A DNA stretch of 64,000 nucleotides from an uncultured Pseudomonadota bacterium (GTDB taxonomy: Bacteria > Pseudomonadota > Gammaproteobacteria > Steroidobacterales > Steroidobacteraceae). A program made the position numbers and the translations under genes. The stretch spans positions 5,236 to 69,235 of the forward strand of contig CAMLGF010000016.1 in the NCBI GenBank assembly GCA_946479515.1, read 5' to 3'. Shown here one piece after another: positions 46,001 to 53,462 of this stretch; the first letter of the stretch is position 1; the number at the start of each line of letters is the position of its first letter. A model generated the notes under the pieces. The model had not been told where the DNA came from. It was given only the letters and a program-made list of their open reading frames with translations, and did not search any database.

Positions 46001-46327
46001 CGCGGCGGCCAGGTGCGGCTGGTCCCGCAGGGCGGTGCGCGCGCAATCGCGCGCCAGCAGCGAGCGCAAAATCTGAATCCATGGCCAGTAGACAGGCGCG
46101 CCACCCGACTCCCACGCGAAACCCCAGTGGATGGACGCGCTGCGCGAGGCCTGTTCGGCCGCGAACTGCGCCAGCAGGCGGCTCTTGCCGATGCCGGGCT
46201 CGCCGCTCACCAGGCAGAGCGTGCCGCGGCTCTCGTCAGCCGCCGACAGCGCGCTGGCGAGTGCGGCAAACTCGCGGCCGCGCCCTACGAACCCGCGGGT
46301 CCGGCCTCCTGAGGGGTTTGCACGCAC
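43091..46327 (-). CDS. Large AAA ATPase regulator (LuxR/adenylate-cyclase-associated type)
   Basis: A 1078-residue cytoplasmic STAND-type protein. FVGRGREFAAL leads to a P-loop ATPase with Walker A GEPGIGKSR (residues 42-50) and Walker B LLLVLEDLHAVD (153-164). A long TPR-like helical middle follows. The C-terminal about 170 residues (LRDSRGLQMLARLVAIPGR, then RVNVQRRLKHAIERI and RHLNWAIRTGSFCSYRP) match a winged-helix-like output known from actinobacterial homologues. The start is GTG 46327, since GGAG lies 7 nt before it; longer frames lack a site. Such proteins sense a ligand through the TPR region and regulate transcription. The two neighbouring genes share an operator-like element. Confidence 0.8.
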   Translation of the reverse strand: MRANPSGGRTRGFVGRGREFAALASALSAADESRGTLCLVSGEPGIGKSRLLAQFAAEQASRSASIHWGFAWESGGAPVYWPWIQILRSLLARDCARTALRDQPHLAAALAELVPELVSPRADAARLEPEQARFRLMDAVSTLLSACASAEPLLLVLEDLHAVDTDSLLLLEFAIRQLHGSRVLIVGTLRDAEIQKPRIGNIITRLGRAAIQLPLRRLERDDVREYLRLSTGERPLEQDVAALLALTEGHPLYLAEVVELGLERGNLLNAPSSIRLAVLERATQLPERSRSLLGMASVLGRSFQPAALAQIAGCTETEVRELLAPAVACGLLERDAGTGLRFEHMLVREAFHESLPAVERRELHEREAQRMRSRAESGTTISWAALAQHLEESGEQATGGAIEAWRQAAHQAEARHSFDAALCYNRALQLAGERPGSELTRARLLLELAAAQIRAGDLDAGRRNSAEAFRIGDALDDAPLLADAALTYGSIFTFGCVDPRLVGLLKAALARLGEGDLDRRARLQARLAAALQPAADPAEPAALAREAIALARTAGDARTLLTTLRSAVSALMDLGDPVERLALNQEYVRLARQLGDMPECMRGYWRSAVDAMELAEAATLDDAIAQCDGLARQLCLPHYQWTAEALKVMRATSRGEFAAAEAALARARQFADRAQDSNAPLTLLVQQLALAEIREDREQLDALCARLERECGRLTQSHLYLRPALLAAGWRCFGRKPAGADLDEAGLRAIVKFCDMGALSCLGDYLPALGQRPLVELAYEGLLPYQDRCGHWGMLGLRWMGPVARSLAMLAVALGRRDAAEEHFARAIELARRMDARPWFARIVLEWLQATPRDGAASARALALLGEARAMAAELGLRQLEQGLAQGGDRPPPETPSAGAGLPAVSYFQLVQDGEVWVCRCESESFRLRDSRGLQMLARLVAIPGREVHVLDLMGANLGDQPVDGGDCGEALDPQARRDYRSRLECLREQLEEAESRHDLAGAEAAREEIEQLSAELSRAFGLDGRARRSGSNVERARVNVQRRLKHAIERIARECPVAGRHLNWAIRTGSFCSYRPE

Positions 46328-46420
46328 GCCCGATCTCCAACCTCTGCAAGCTTGTTTGTTTGTCTGGCAGCCGAGAGCGCGCGATGGTACTGCATCGGCG
46401 GCTCGCGGTAAGCCAAATGA

Positions 46421-46456
46421 CGCGGCGAGCCGCTGGCTCTCCAGCGACTCGCCGCG
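46421..46456 (-). terminator. Rho-independent-like hairpin terminator
   Basis: A 16-bp stem (46421-46436 pairing with 46441-46456) around a 4-nt loop. The single mismatch on the plus strand becomes a G-U wobble in the minus-strand RNA, so the fold favours leftward transcripts. It lies 32 bp after the stop of the gene at 46488, and separates it from the AAA regulator. Confidence 0.7.
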
Positions 46457-46487
46457 CATCGACTGCGGGCGCGAGGCCCGCCCGGCC

Positions 46488-47156
46488 TCAACCAATGGCG
46501 CCGGTGGCCGCGAGCGCGGGCTCGCGCCCCGCCGCCGCTTCCACATTGCGCTTCACGTAGGTCGCATTCGGCGTCAGTTTCCGTGCCTTGGCCAGGTCGT
46601 TGTGCGCCGCAACCTCGTCACCGGACAACAGGTGCATCACGGCGCGATTCGAATACGCGGCCGCGACGTCCTTGTCGAGCGTCCGGCGCGACACGTCGAA
46701 GCGATTGCCATTGCGGCGGCGGACCTCGATGGCGCCATCGATGGCCGAATCGCAGAAGCCTTCGGCATCGGCCCACTGGCGCAGCAGCGTGTGCGCGACG
46801 CACTGGTTAGTCAGCTCATAGGCCGATTTGCGCGACGCCTTGCGGGCCTGCAACTGCTCGAGGGCCTTGCCGGTCTTGCCGCGCACCAGCGCGAGACCGC
46901 CGGGCGCGTCCGTGTACGACGCCAGCACCAGGATCCGGCGCTGTTCCTGCGGGCATTCGGCGACCGACCGCTGCACGCGCTTGGGCAGCAGCACCGACTT
47001 GCCCGGGTGGCTCGCGGGACGCTGCACGGCCAGCGTGGTGAACGAGCACTCGTCGCGGATCACGGCAGTGGCGTCGGCCGCGTTCGTGTCTGGCGACAGG
47101 CCGCCCAGCGCGGCGGTGAGCAGGGTGGCAGCGATGATGTGGTTGCGAAAAGACAT
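46488..47156 (-). CDS. Exported TPR-like protein, function unknown
   Basis: A 222-residue protein with a signal peptide (residues 1-26, ending NA-ADA). Cysteines occur in DECSF, AECPQEQ, NQCVAH and EGFCDSA, enough for disulfides. The C-terminal half, DKDVAAAYSNRAVMHLLSGDEVAAHNDLAKARKLTPNATYVKRN, is one or two TPR units. The function is unknown. The ribosome-binding site AAGGAGA is excellent. The upstream region carries element B, matching the one before the TPR-38-like gene, so the two genes are probably co-regulated, although they differ in cell location. Confidence 0.75.
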   Translation of the reverse strand: MSFRNHIIAATLLTAALGGLSPDTNAADATAVIRDECSFTTLAVQRPASHPGKSVLLPKRVQRSVAECPQEQRRILVLASYTDAPGGLALVRGKTGKALEQLQARKASRKSAYELTNQCVAHTLLRQWADAEGFCDSAIDGAIEVRRRNGNRFDVSRRTLDKDVAAAYSNRAVMHLLSGDEVAAHNDLAKARKLTPNATYVKRNVEAAAGREPALAATGAIG

Positions 47157-47194
47157 GGGATTCTCCTTGAAGGTTTGATGGATGATTCGCCTTC

Positions 47195-47227
47195 AAGGCG
47201 TGACACCGGACGGAACAGTGTTCCGCG
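47195..47227. promoter_or_regulatory. Copy B of 33-bp element with GGAACAnTGTTCC palindrome
   Basis: AAGGCGTGA (47195-47203), CCG, and palindrome GGAACA-G-TGTTCC (47212-47224), with the same 17-base offset as in copy A. It lies 39-71 bp upstream of the exported TPR-like gene. GGAAC is also the usual -35 sequence of ECF sigma factors, so a promoter is an alternative reading. Confidence 0.65.
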
Positions 47228-47343
47228 GACGCGGCCGGCGCGTTCCCGCCGGCAGGACGCGCGACCCTGGCATTTCCGCTAATGCGCTTTCATGCCGCAC
47301 CGCTTTGCGCTTCAATCCGATCGCTTGAAACGAAGGGGGCGTC

Positions 47344-49002
47344 TTGAAACACGTGTGGTTGGTGGCCCTGTCCACCTGTGTGATGGCCGGCGCGGCCGCG
47401 GCCGGAGCGTCGAGTGCGGATCTCACCGCGTATCGCAACCTTCCCCTGTGGGAGCCGGCAAAGGTGCCTGATGCGGCGGGCAATGGCCCGCTGGATGCGC
47501 CCTTCCTCACGGTATTCCCGCCCCGCGCCGGCACGGCGAACGGCAGCGCCGTGATCGTCGCGCCCGGCGGCGGCAACATCATGCTGATGTACGGCGGCGA
47601 GGGCGCGGACGTCGCCGAGGTCTTCAACGACTGGGGCGTGACCGCCTTCGTGCTCACCTACCGCCTCGCGCCTCACTACGACAACGACGCGCGCACGCGC
47701 GAAGCGGAGCGCGCGCTGCGCCTGGTGCGTGCCAACGCCGCGCGCTGGCATCTCGACCCCGCGCGCATCGGCTTCATCGGCTTCTCCGCCGGCGGGCACC
47801 TGGCGCGCGCGCTGATCGACGCCGCCGATGCGGGCGATGCGAATTCCGCCGATCCACTCGAGCGCGTGAGCTCGCGACCGGACTGGGCCGGGCTGATCTA
47901 TGGCGCCGGGCGGACCGCCGAAGGCAGATCGCTGCAGGACTATCCACCTACTTTCCTGCTGTCCGCCGCCGGCGACCAGGGCCCCTCGCTCGCCAACGCG
48001 CAGCTCTTCATGGATCTCACACGGGCCGGCGCGGTCGCCGAGCTACACGTATACCAGCGCGGACGACACGGCTTCGGCAGCGGCATCGGCAGCTCGGAGT
48101 TCGCCGACTGGATGCCGCGCCTGCGCGGCTTTCTGCGCATCAACGGCTTCCTGCCGCCGGACGCCGCACCTGCTCCGCCAAACGCAAAGGCGGCCGCAAA
48201 CGCAGCCGCGGCTCCCTCGCCGGTTCGCACCGTGAACGACGGTTACGGCGACTACGTCTTCGTGCCCGCCGGCGCGTTCAAGATGGGCGATGACGGCACT
48301 CGCGGCTGGGCGCGCGAACGGCCCGCGCACCTGGTCGAGCTCGATGCGTTCTACATCTCCCGGTTCGAGATCACCAATCGCGAGTGGCGCCGATTCCGCG
48401 ACGACCCCGGTTACGACGATGCGCGCTTCTGGCCCAATGGTCAGGTGGTGCCGCGCGAGCAGATACCCTACTGGACCCAGGCCAACAACCACGGCGGCGG
48501 CACGCCGGACAGCGACGAGTATCCGGTGATCGGCGTGAACTGGGACGCCGCCACCGCGTACTGCGCCTGGCTCAGCGCCCGCACCGGCAAGCGCTACCGC
48601 CTGCCCACCGAGGCCGAGTGGGAGAAGGCGGCGCGAGGCACCGACGGCCGCCTCTACCCCTTCGGCGCCGTCATCGATCGCAGCCGGGCTAACTACGTGG
48701 GCGCCCAGGCGTTCGACACGGTGATGCGCGTGGGCGAGCTCGCCGGCGGCGCCTCGCCGTACGGCGCCTTCGACATGGCGGGCAACGTCATGGAGTGGAC
48801 GCAGGACTGGTACGACCGCGACTACTACTCGGTGTCGCCGCGCCGCAATCCGCAGGGACCTGCCACCGGCGCTTATCGGGTGGTGCGCGGCGGCAGCTTC
48901 TTCGTCGAGCCCTTCGATCTGCGCGCCTCGGCGCGCTCGGCGGCATGGCCGTCGTTCAAGGCGCATCGCATGATCGGCTTGCGGCCGGTGCGGGAACCCT
49001 GA
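47344..49002 (+). CDS. Secreted fusion of an acetylesterase-type hydrolase and a SUMF1-like domain
   Basis: A 552-residue exported protein. TTG 47344 is taken as start, since AAGGGGG lies just before it and a signal peptide (residues 1-21) follows. Residues about 30-275 are an alpha/beta hydrolase with PGGGNIML (oxyanion region), IGFSAGGHLA (Ser 148) and RGRHGFGSG (His). A Pro/Ala linker (about 272-295) joins a formylglycine-enzyme-like SUMF1 domain (YVFVPAGAFKMGDDG, LPTEAEWEKAARG, FDMAGNVMEWTQDWY, VVRGGSFF). The catalytic Cys of true formylglycine enzymes is absent, since the end reads MIGLRPV, so a binding role is likelier. Confidence 0.85.
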   Translation: MKHVWLVALSTCVMAGAAAAGASSADLTAYRNLPLWEPAKVPDAAGNGPLDAPFLTVFPPRAGTANGSAVIVAPGGGNIMLMYGGEGADVAEVFNDWGVTAFVLTYRLAPHYDNDARTREAERALRLVRANAARWHLDPARIGFIGFSAGGHLARALIDAADAGDANSADPLERVSSRPDWAGLIYGAGRTAEGRSLQDYPPTFLLSAAGDQGPSLANAQLFMDLTRAGAVAELHVYQRGRHGFGSGIGSSEFADWMPRLRGFLRINGFLPPDAAPAPPNAKAAANAAAAPSPVRTVNDGYGDYVFVPAGAFKMGDDGTRGWARERPAHLVELDAFYISRFEITNREWRRFRDDPGYDDARFWPNGQVVPREQIPYWTQANNHGGGTPDSDEYPVIGVNWDAATAYCAWLSARTGKRYRLPTEAEWEKAARGTDGRLYPFGAVIDRSRANYVGAQAFDTVMRVGELAGGASPYGAFDMAGNVMEWTQDWYDRDYYSVSPRRNPQGPATGAYRVVRGGSFFVEPFDLRASARSAAWPSFKAHRMIGLRPVREP

Positions 49003-49120
49003 GCGGCCGCGAGTGTCGCGCGCGCCGGTTCACAAACCGGCGGACCGCGCGACGGGGCGCGCAACCACGCGCCGTCTAATGTTCGTGAGCGCAGATCTCA
49101 GCGCGCCCAGGAACATCAGT

Positions 49121-49777
49121 GTGTTCACCGACACAGCCATCGTCGCGACAGAGCGACAGAGCGGCAGCGAGTGCCGCGAAATCACGCCGGTCGCTGCCGA
49201 GTATCGCCTCGCCGCCTGCGACCGCGACGACGCGCGCCGCCGCGAGGCGGAAGCCTTCGTCCGCCGGCGATTCCTGCGCAGTCATGGCGCGCACGTCAGC
49301 AACTTCATGCCGACGCTGCTGCTGCTGAGCGACGCGCACGGCGAGCTTGCCGCCGTGGCGGGCTTGCGCTGCGCGGCGGATGAGCCGCTGTTCCTGGAAC
49401 GATATCTGCCGGTCCCCATCGAGCAGGCCATTGCGCTGCGCCGGCCGGTCGCGGTGAGCCGCGCGCAGATACTCGAGATCGGCAATTTCGCCGCCGCGGA
49501 TTCGCGCCGCGCGCGCATCCTCATGTCGTTCATGCCGGCGTGGTTTCTGGCGCGCTCCGCGCGCTGGATCGCGTTCACGGCCACATCCGCAATACGAGCG
49601 TTGCTCGCCACGATGGGCGGGCGCTGTCTCGAACTGGCCGCTGCCGACGGCACGCGCGCCGCCGGCTGCGGCGACGAGTGGGGCCACTACTACTCGGCCG
49701 ATCCGCGTGTCATGGCGGGCTACCTGCCATCGGCGCGGCGCATTCCCGCGTTGTGGAGGGCGCCGCATGGAAATTGA
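49121..49777 (+). CDS. Thermostable-hemolysin family protein (PF12261-like)
   Basis: A protein of 218 residues if started at GTG 49121 (AGGA 8 nt upstream); ATG 49079 gives 14 more residues but has no site and rare codons. RRREAEAFVRRRFLRSHGAHVSNFMPTLL, then VAGLRCAADEPLFLERYL and ILEIGNFAAADSRRARIL are typical of the delta-VPH/thermostable-hemolysin family, whose fold resembles GNAT/acyl-homoserine-lactone-synthase-like acyltransferases, so an enzymatic rather than lytic role is plausible. It is the first gene of a five-gene operon and overlaps the AMP-ligase gene by 11 bp. Confidence 0.75.
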   Translation: MFTDTAIVATERQSGSECREITPVAAEYRLAACDRDDARRREAEAFVRRRFLRSHGAHVSNFMPTLLLLSDAHGELAAVAGLRCAADEPLFLERYLPVPIEQAIALRRPVAVSRAQILEIGNFAAADSRRARILMSFMPAWFLARSARWIAFTATSAIRALLATMGGRCLELAAADGTRAAGCGDEWGHYYSADPRVMAGYLPSARRIPALWRAPHGN

Positions 49778-51242
49778 CTGCCTGCTCGGCGACACGCCGC
49801 GGCTCGCGCCCGGCCGCACGGCGCTCACGGATGGCATCCGATCCCTCACTTACGGCCAGTTGTCACCTCGGGTTCGCGACGAGGCAGCGGTGCTGCGCGA
49901 GTCGGGCGGCCTGCGTTTCGCGTTGCTCGCCGAGAACGGCTGCGACTGGGCCATTGCGGACCTGGCGATCCATCACCTGAACCGCGTGAACGTGCCTCTG
50001 CCGGCGTACTTCACCGCCGCGCAAATGCGCCATGCCATCGACGATGCCGGCATCGACACGCTGATCACCGACCGGCGCGACGAGCTGCTGGATCGTTGGC
50101 CCGAGTTCTCCGTGCTGGGGACGATGTGCGCGGGCACTCTCGCCGTGCTGCGGCGATCGGTGGAGCCGGCGCAGCGCCGCGCGATTCCCGCCGGCATCAC
50201 CAAGATCACCTACACCTCGGGCAGCACGGCAGAGCCCAAGGGTGTCTGCCTGCCGGGTGCCGCGCTCGACCGGGCGACGCGCGCCATGGTGCAAACTACC
50301 GCCGCGCTGGGCCTGCGGCGGCACCTGTGCCTCCTGCCGCTGCCGACCTTGCTCGAGAATCTGGCGGGAGTGCATGCGCCGCTGCGCTCGGGCGCCACCT
50401 GCGTGATTCCGGCCACGTCGCAGACCGGCATGAGCTATGGCGCGCTCGATCCGCAGCGCCTGCTGCACGCGCTGGCCCGGCACCGCCCGGAGAGCCTGGT
50501 GTTGGTGCCCGAACTGCTCCGCCTCATCGTGCGCGCCGCGCAGGGTGGATACCCGCTGCCCGACTCGCTGCAGTTCATCGCCGTGGGCGGCGCCCCGGTC
50601 GCGCACAGCCTGCTGGAAGAGGCGGCGTCCCTGCGCCTGCCCGTCTTCGAAGGCTATGGCCTGAGCGAGTGCGGCTCGGTGGTCTGCCTGAATACACCCC
50701 GCGCGCGGCGCCTCGGCAGCGTGGGCCGCCCGCTGCCGCACGTCGGCGTGTCGGTGGATGGACGGGGCGAGCTGCGCGTCTCGGGATGGGTCATGTCCGG
50801 CTATCTCGGCGACACGCAGGTCGAAGGCCCGCGGGAGATCGCCACCGGCGATCTCGGCGAGATCGATGCGGAGGGCTTCGTCTACATCCGCGGCCGTCTG
50901 CGCAACCTGTTCATCACCAGTCTCGGGCGCAACGTCTCGCCCGAGTGGATAGAGCGCGAGCTCGCGCACGAGCCGGCGATACGCCACGCGGTGGCGGTCG
51001 GCGAGGGCCGGCCGGAGGTGCGTGCGCTCGTCTGCCCCGCCAGGCCTGACCTGGCACGGACGGACATCGAACACGCCGTCGAGCACGCGAACGAACGGCT
51101 GCCCGACTACGCGCGCGTGCGCCACGTGGCATGCATGCCCGAGATGCCCACCTTGTCTAACGGCCTGCTGACCGCGAACGGTCGGCTGCGGCGCGAACGG
51201 GTGCTGGAGAAATTCGGCAGCCTGCTCGAAGTGGCCGCCTGA
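49767..51242 (+). CDS. AMP-binding acyl/aryl-CoA ligase-type enzyme
   Basis: A 491-residue adenylate-forming enzyme. The phosphate-binding loop is ITYTSGSTAEPKGV, the A5 region is FEGYGLSECG, and GDLGEIDAEGFVYIRGRLRNLFITSLGRNVSP carries the ATP-binding Asp and the hinge. The C-terminal Lys-containing subdomain is shorter than normal, ending in LSNGLLTANGRLRR, whose Gly-Leu-Leu-Thr matches the final A10-type motif though the usual catalytic Lys is not obvious (an Asn-Gly stands there). It should activate a carboxylic acid, probably a fatty acid. It starts inside the previous gene and is followed after 15 bp by the oxidase gene. Confidence 0.88.
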   Translation: MEIDCLLGDTPRLAPGRTALTDGIRSLTYGQLSPRVRDEAAVLRESGGLRFALLAENGCDWAIADLAIHHLNRVNVPLPAYFTAAQMRHAIDDAGIDTLITDRRDELLDRWPEFSVLGTMCAGTLAVLRRSVEPAQRRAIPAGITKITYTSGSTAEPKGVCLPGAALDRATRAMVQTTAALGLRRHLCLLPLPTLLENLAGVHAPLRSGATCVIPATSQTGMSYGALDPQRLLHALARHRPESLVLVPELLRLIVRAAQGGYPLPDSLQFIAVGGAPVAHSLLEEAASLRLPVFEGYGLSECGSVVCLNTPRARRLGSVGRPLPHVGVSVDGRGELRVSGWVMSGYLGDTQVEGPREIATGDLGEIDAEGFVYIRGRLRNLFITSLGRNVSPEWIERELAHEPAIRHAVAVGEGRPEVRALVCPARPDLARTDIEHAVEHANERLPDYARVRHVACMPEMPTLSNGLLTANGRLRRERVLEKFGSLLEVAA

Positions 51243-51257
51243 AACCTGGAGGAACCC

Positions 51258-51944
51258 GTGTCCCACTTTTCCGAACTGATCTCGCGCACCACGTCCGACC
51301 GCGCGCAATTGCAGGCCACCCCGGTGATCGCGCGCGCGCTGCGCGGCGAGGTGACTCGCGAGCTGTACCTGGACTTCCTCGCGCAGGCCTATCACCACGT
51401 GCGCCACACCGTGCCACTGCTCATGGCAGTGGGCGCGCGGCTGCCCGCACGGCACCAGTGGCTGCAGAAAGACCTGGTGCACTACCTCGAAGAGGAGCAG
51501 GGACATGACGAGTGGATTCTCTCCGACATCGCCGCCGCCGGCGGCGACGCGGCCGCGGTGCGCGACGGTGCGCCCGGCCTCGAGACCGATGCCATGATCG
51601 CCTATGCCTACGATACGGTGACGCGACGCAACCCCGTTGGCTTCTTCGGCATGGTGTACGTGCTCGAAGGCACCAGTGCGGCGCTCGCGCTCGACGCCGC
51701 CGATGCCATCCAGCGCACGCTGGCCCTGCCCAACAAGGCCTTCACCTATCTGCGCAGCCACGGCTCGCTCGATCAGCAGCACGTGGGCCACCTGGCAGCG
51801 ATCGTCGATCGCTTCGACGCCGCGGCCGACCTGCCGGCGGTCATCGTCTGCGCGCGCGCCATCTTCCGGCTGTATGGCGACGTATTCCGTTCGTTGGACC
51901 CGGCCGGTCACGCGCCGCGGCCGGCTCTCCGGGGGGCCGCATGA
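51258..51944 (+). CDS. Haem-oxygenase-fold (TenA/PqqC/UndA-like) iron oxidase candidate
   Basis: A 228-residue helical-bundle protein starting at GTG 51258 (CTGGAGGAACCC site). YLEEEQGHDEWILSDI provides a Glu-x3-His pair and HGSLDQQHVGHL an Asp/His pair, in the positions that bind iron in haem-oxygenase-like diiron oxidases such as UndA. Older databases call such proteins TenA-family. Beside an acyl ligase, oxidation or decarboxylation of an activated fatty acid is a fair guess, but no product can be named. It overlaps the following SDR gene as ATGA. Confidence 0.8.
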   Translation: MSHFSELISRTTSDRAQLQATPVIARALRGEVTRELYLDFLAQAYHHVRHTVPLLMAVGARLPARHQWLQKDLVHYLEEEQGHDEWILSDIAAAGGDAAAVRDGAPGLETDAMIAYAYDTVTRRNPVGFFGMVYVLEGTSAALALDAADAIQRTLALPNKAFTYLRSHGSLDQQHVGHLAAIVDRFDAAADLPAVIVCARAIFRLYGDVFRSLDPAGHAPRPALRGAA

Positions 51945-52759
51945 CGCTCGCGCACCGACGCATCCTGCTGACCGGCGCCACGGGCGGCATCGGCCGCGTC
52001 ATCGCCCGGCATCTGCTCGACGAGGGCGCGCACGTGCTGCTCGTGGGCCGTGACCCGGCCGCGCTCGATGCGATGGTGCATTCTTTCGCTTCCACGGCCG
52101 AGCGGGTGCAGGCGCAGCGCGCCGATCTCACGCGCGCCGCGGACCGCGCGGCGCTCTGCTCGCTCGCATGCCAGTGGCATGGCGGAGTCGACGTGCTCAT
52201 AAACAACGCCGGCGTCAATCCGTTCTCGATGTACGAAGACCTGGGCGCGGAGCAGCTCGACCAGTGTCTCGCCGTCAACGTGCAGGCGCCCATGCACCTG
52301 TGCCGCGAGCTGCTGCCCTCACTCAAAGCCCGCGAGTCCGCGGCCATCGTCAACATCGGCTCGGTGTTCGGCTCGATCGGCTATCCAGGATACGTGGCGT
52401 ACTCGGCCACCAAGTTCGCCATCCGCGGTTTCTCGGAGGCATTGCGCCGCGAGCTCGCCGACAGCCGCGTGGAAGTGAAGTACCTCGCGCCGCGCGCGAC
52501 GCGCACCGCGATGAACAGCGCCGCCGTCGAAGAAATGAATGCCCAGCTCGCGGTGGCGATGGATCCGCCCGAGCGGGTCGCGCGGCAGCTCATCGCGCTG
52601 CTCGAACCGCGCCGGCATTCCTCGGTTGTCGGCTGGCCCGAAAAGTTCTTCGTCAAGCTCAATGCCCTGCTGCCCGGCCTCGTCGACCGCACCGTCCGCG
52701 GGCAGCTGCCACTCATTCGCGCATTCGCGGCCGTGCGCCAGGAGATATTTTCCAAATGA
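51941..52759 (+). CDS. Short-chain dehydrogenase/reductase
   Basis: A 272-residue NAD(P)-dependent enzyme. The cofactor motif TGATGGIG (residues about 11-18), NNAG (about 88-91), the catalytic Ser in VNIGSVFGS and Tyr-x3-Lys in YSATKFA are complete. The extra C-terminal helix region (GWPEKFFVKLNALLPGLVDRTV) resembles membrane-associated SDRs acting on lipids. It overlaps the oxidase stop and the next start (ATGA each). It probably reduces or oxidises a carbonyl made by the upstream enzymes. Confidence 0.93.
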   Translation: MTLAHRRILLTGATGGIGRVIARHLLDEGAHVLLVGRDPAALDAMVHSFASTAERVQAQRADLTRAADRAALCSLACQWHGGVDVLINNAGVNPFSMYEDLGAEQLDQCLAVNVQAPMHLCRELLPSLKARESAAIVNIGSVFGSIGYPGYVAYSATKFAIRGFSEALRRELADSRVEVKYLAPRATRTAMNSAAVEEMNAQLAVAMDPPERVARQLIALLEPRRHSSVVGWPEKFFVKLNALLPGLVDRTVRGQLPLIRAFAAVRQEIFSK

Positions 52760-53439
52760 ACATCAGGACTTCATGGCACCGGTGGCTGGAATCTCTGGCC
52801 GTCGCGCTGGCCCTCCTGCCGGCACTGCCCGCGTTCGCGGACGATGCCCCCTTTGCGACCGAGCTCGCCGGCATCCAGCAAGCCTGGGACCAGGCAAACT
52901 ACCGCTCGGCCAATCCGGCGGACAAGCTGCGCCAGCTCGAAACGCTGTCGGCGCGCAGCGAGGCGCTGGCCCGCCAGTATCCGCGCAGCGCCGAGCCGCT
53001 GATCTGGGAAGGCATCGTGCTCAGCACCTACGCCGGCGCCCGGGGTGGCCTGGGCGCGCTGTCGTTTGCCAAGCGCTCCCGCGACTGCCTGCTCGCGGCC
53101 ACGCGCCTCGACCCCGCCGCCCTGCACGGCTCCGCCTATACCAGCCTCGGCGCACTCTATTACAAGGTGCCCGGCTGGCCGGTCGCCTTCGGCAGCGACG
53201 ACAAGGCGAGCGAATTCCTGCACAAGGCTCTGGCGCTCAACCCGGACGGCATGGACCCAAACTACTTCCTCGGCGAATTCCTCTACGAGCAGGGCGACTA
53301 TGCGCGCTCCCTGCAGCACCTGCAGAAGGCGCTGGCGGCGCCATCGCGCCCCGACCGACCCATCGCCGATGCCGGCCGGCGGGCCGAGATCGATGCGCTG
53401 CTGGTGAAGGTGCGGGCCCGGTTGCAGGTCAACCGCTGA
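52756..53439 (+). CDS. Exported TPR protein of the same operon
   Basis: A 227-residue protein with a signal peptide (MNIRTSWHRWLESLAVALALLPALPAFA). Helical pairs such as PLIWEGIVLSTYAGARGG and FLHKALALNPDGMDPNYFLGEFLYEQGDYARSLQHLQKALA are TPR units, in a family often annotated as TRAP-type or TPR periplasmic proteins. Its ATG overlaps the SDR stop (ATGA), so it is the last gene of a translationally coupled five-gene set. A periplasmic partner suggests the product of the pathway is exported or acts at the envelope. Confidence 0.85.
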   Translation: MNIRTSWHRWLESLAVALALLPALPAFADDAPFATELAGIQQAWDQANYRSANPADKLRQLETLSARSEALARQYPRSAEPLIWEGIVLSTYAGARGGLGALSFAKRSRDCLLAATRLDPAALHGSAYTSLGALYYKVPGWPVAFGSDDKASEFLHKALALNPDGMDPNYFLGEFLYEQGDYARSLQHLQKALAAPSRPDRPIADAGRRAEIDALLVKVRARLQVNR

Positions 53440-53462
53440 CCTCCCGGCGCGTTTCGTCATGC

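Noticed and set aside
43091..46327. Long plus-strand frames opposite the AAA regulator (for example 44174-45820)
   Set aside because: Walker motifs and the C-terminal domain are all in the minus-strand frame; the opposite frames are Arg/Gln-rich shadows.
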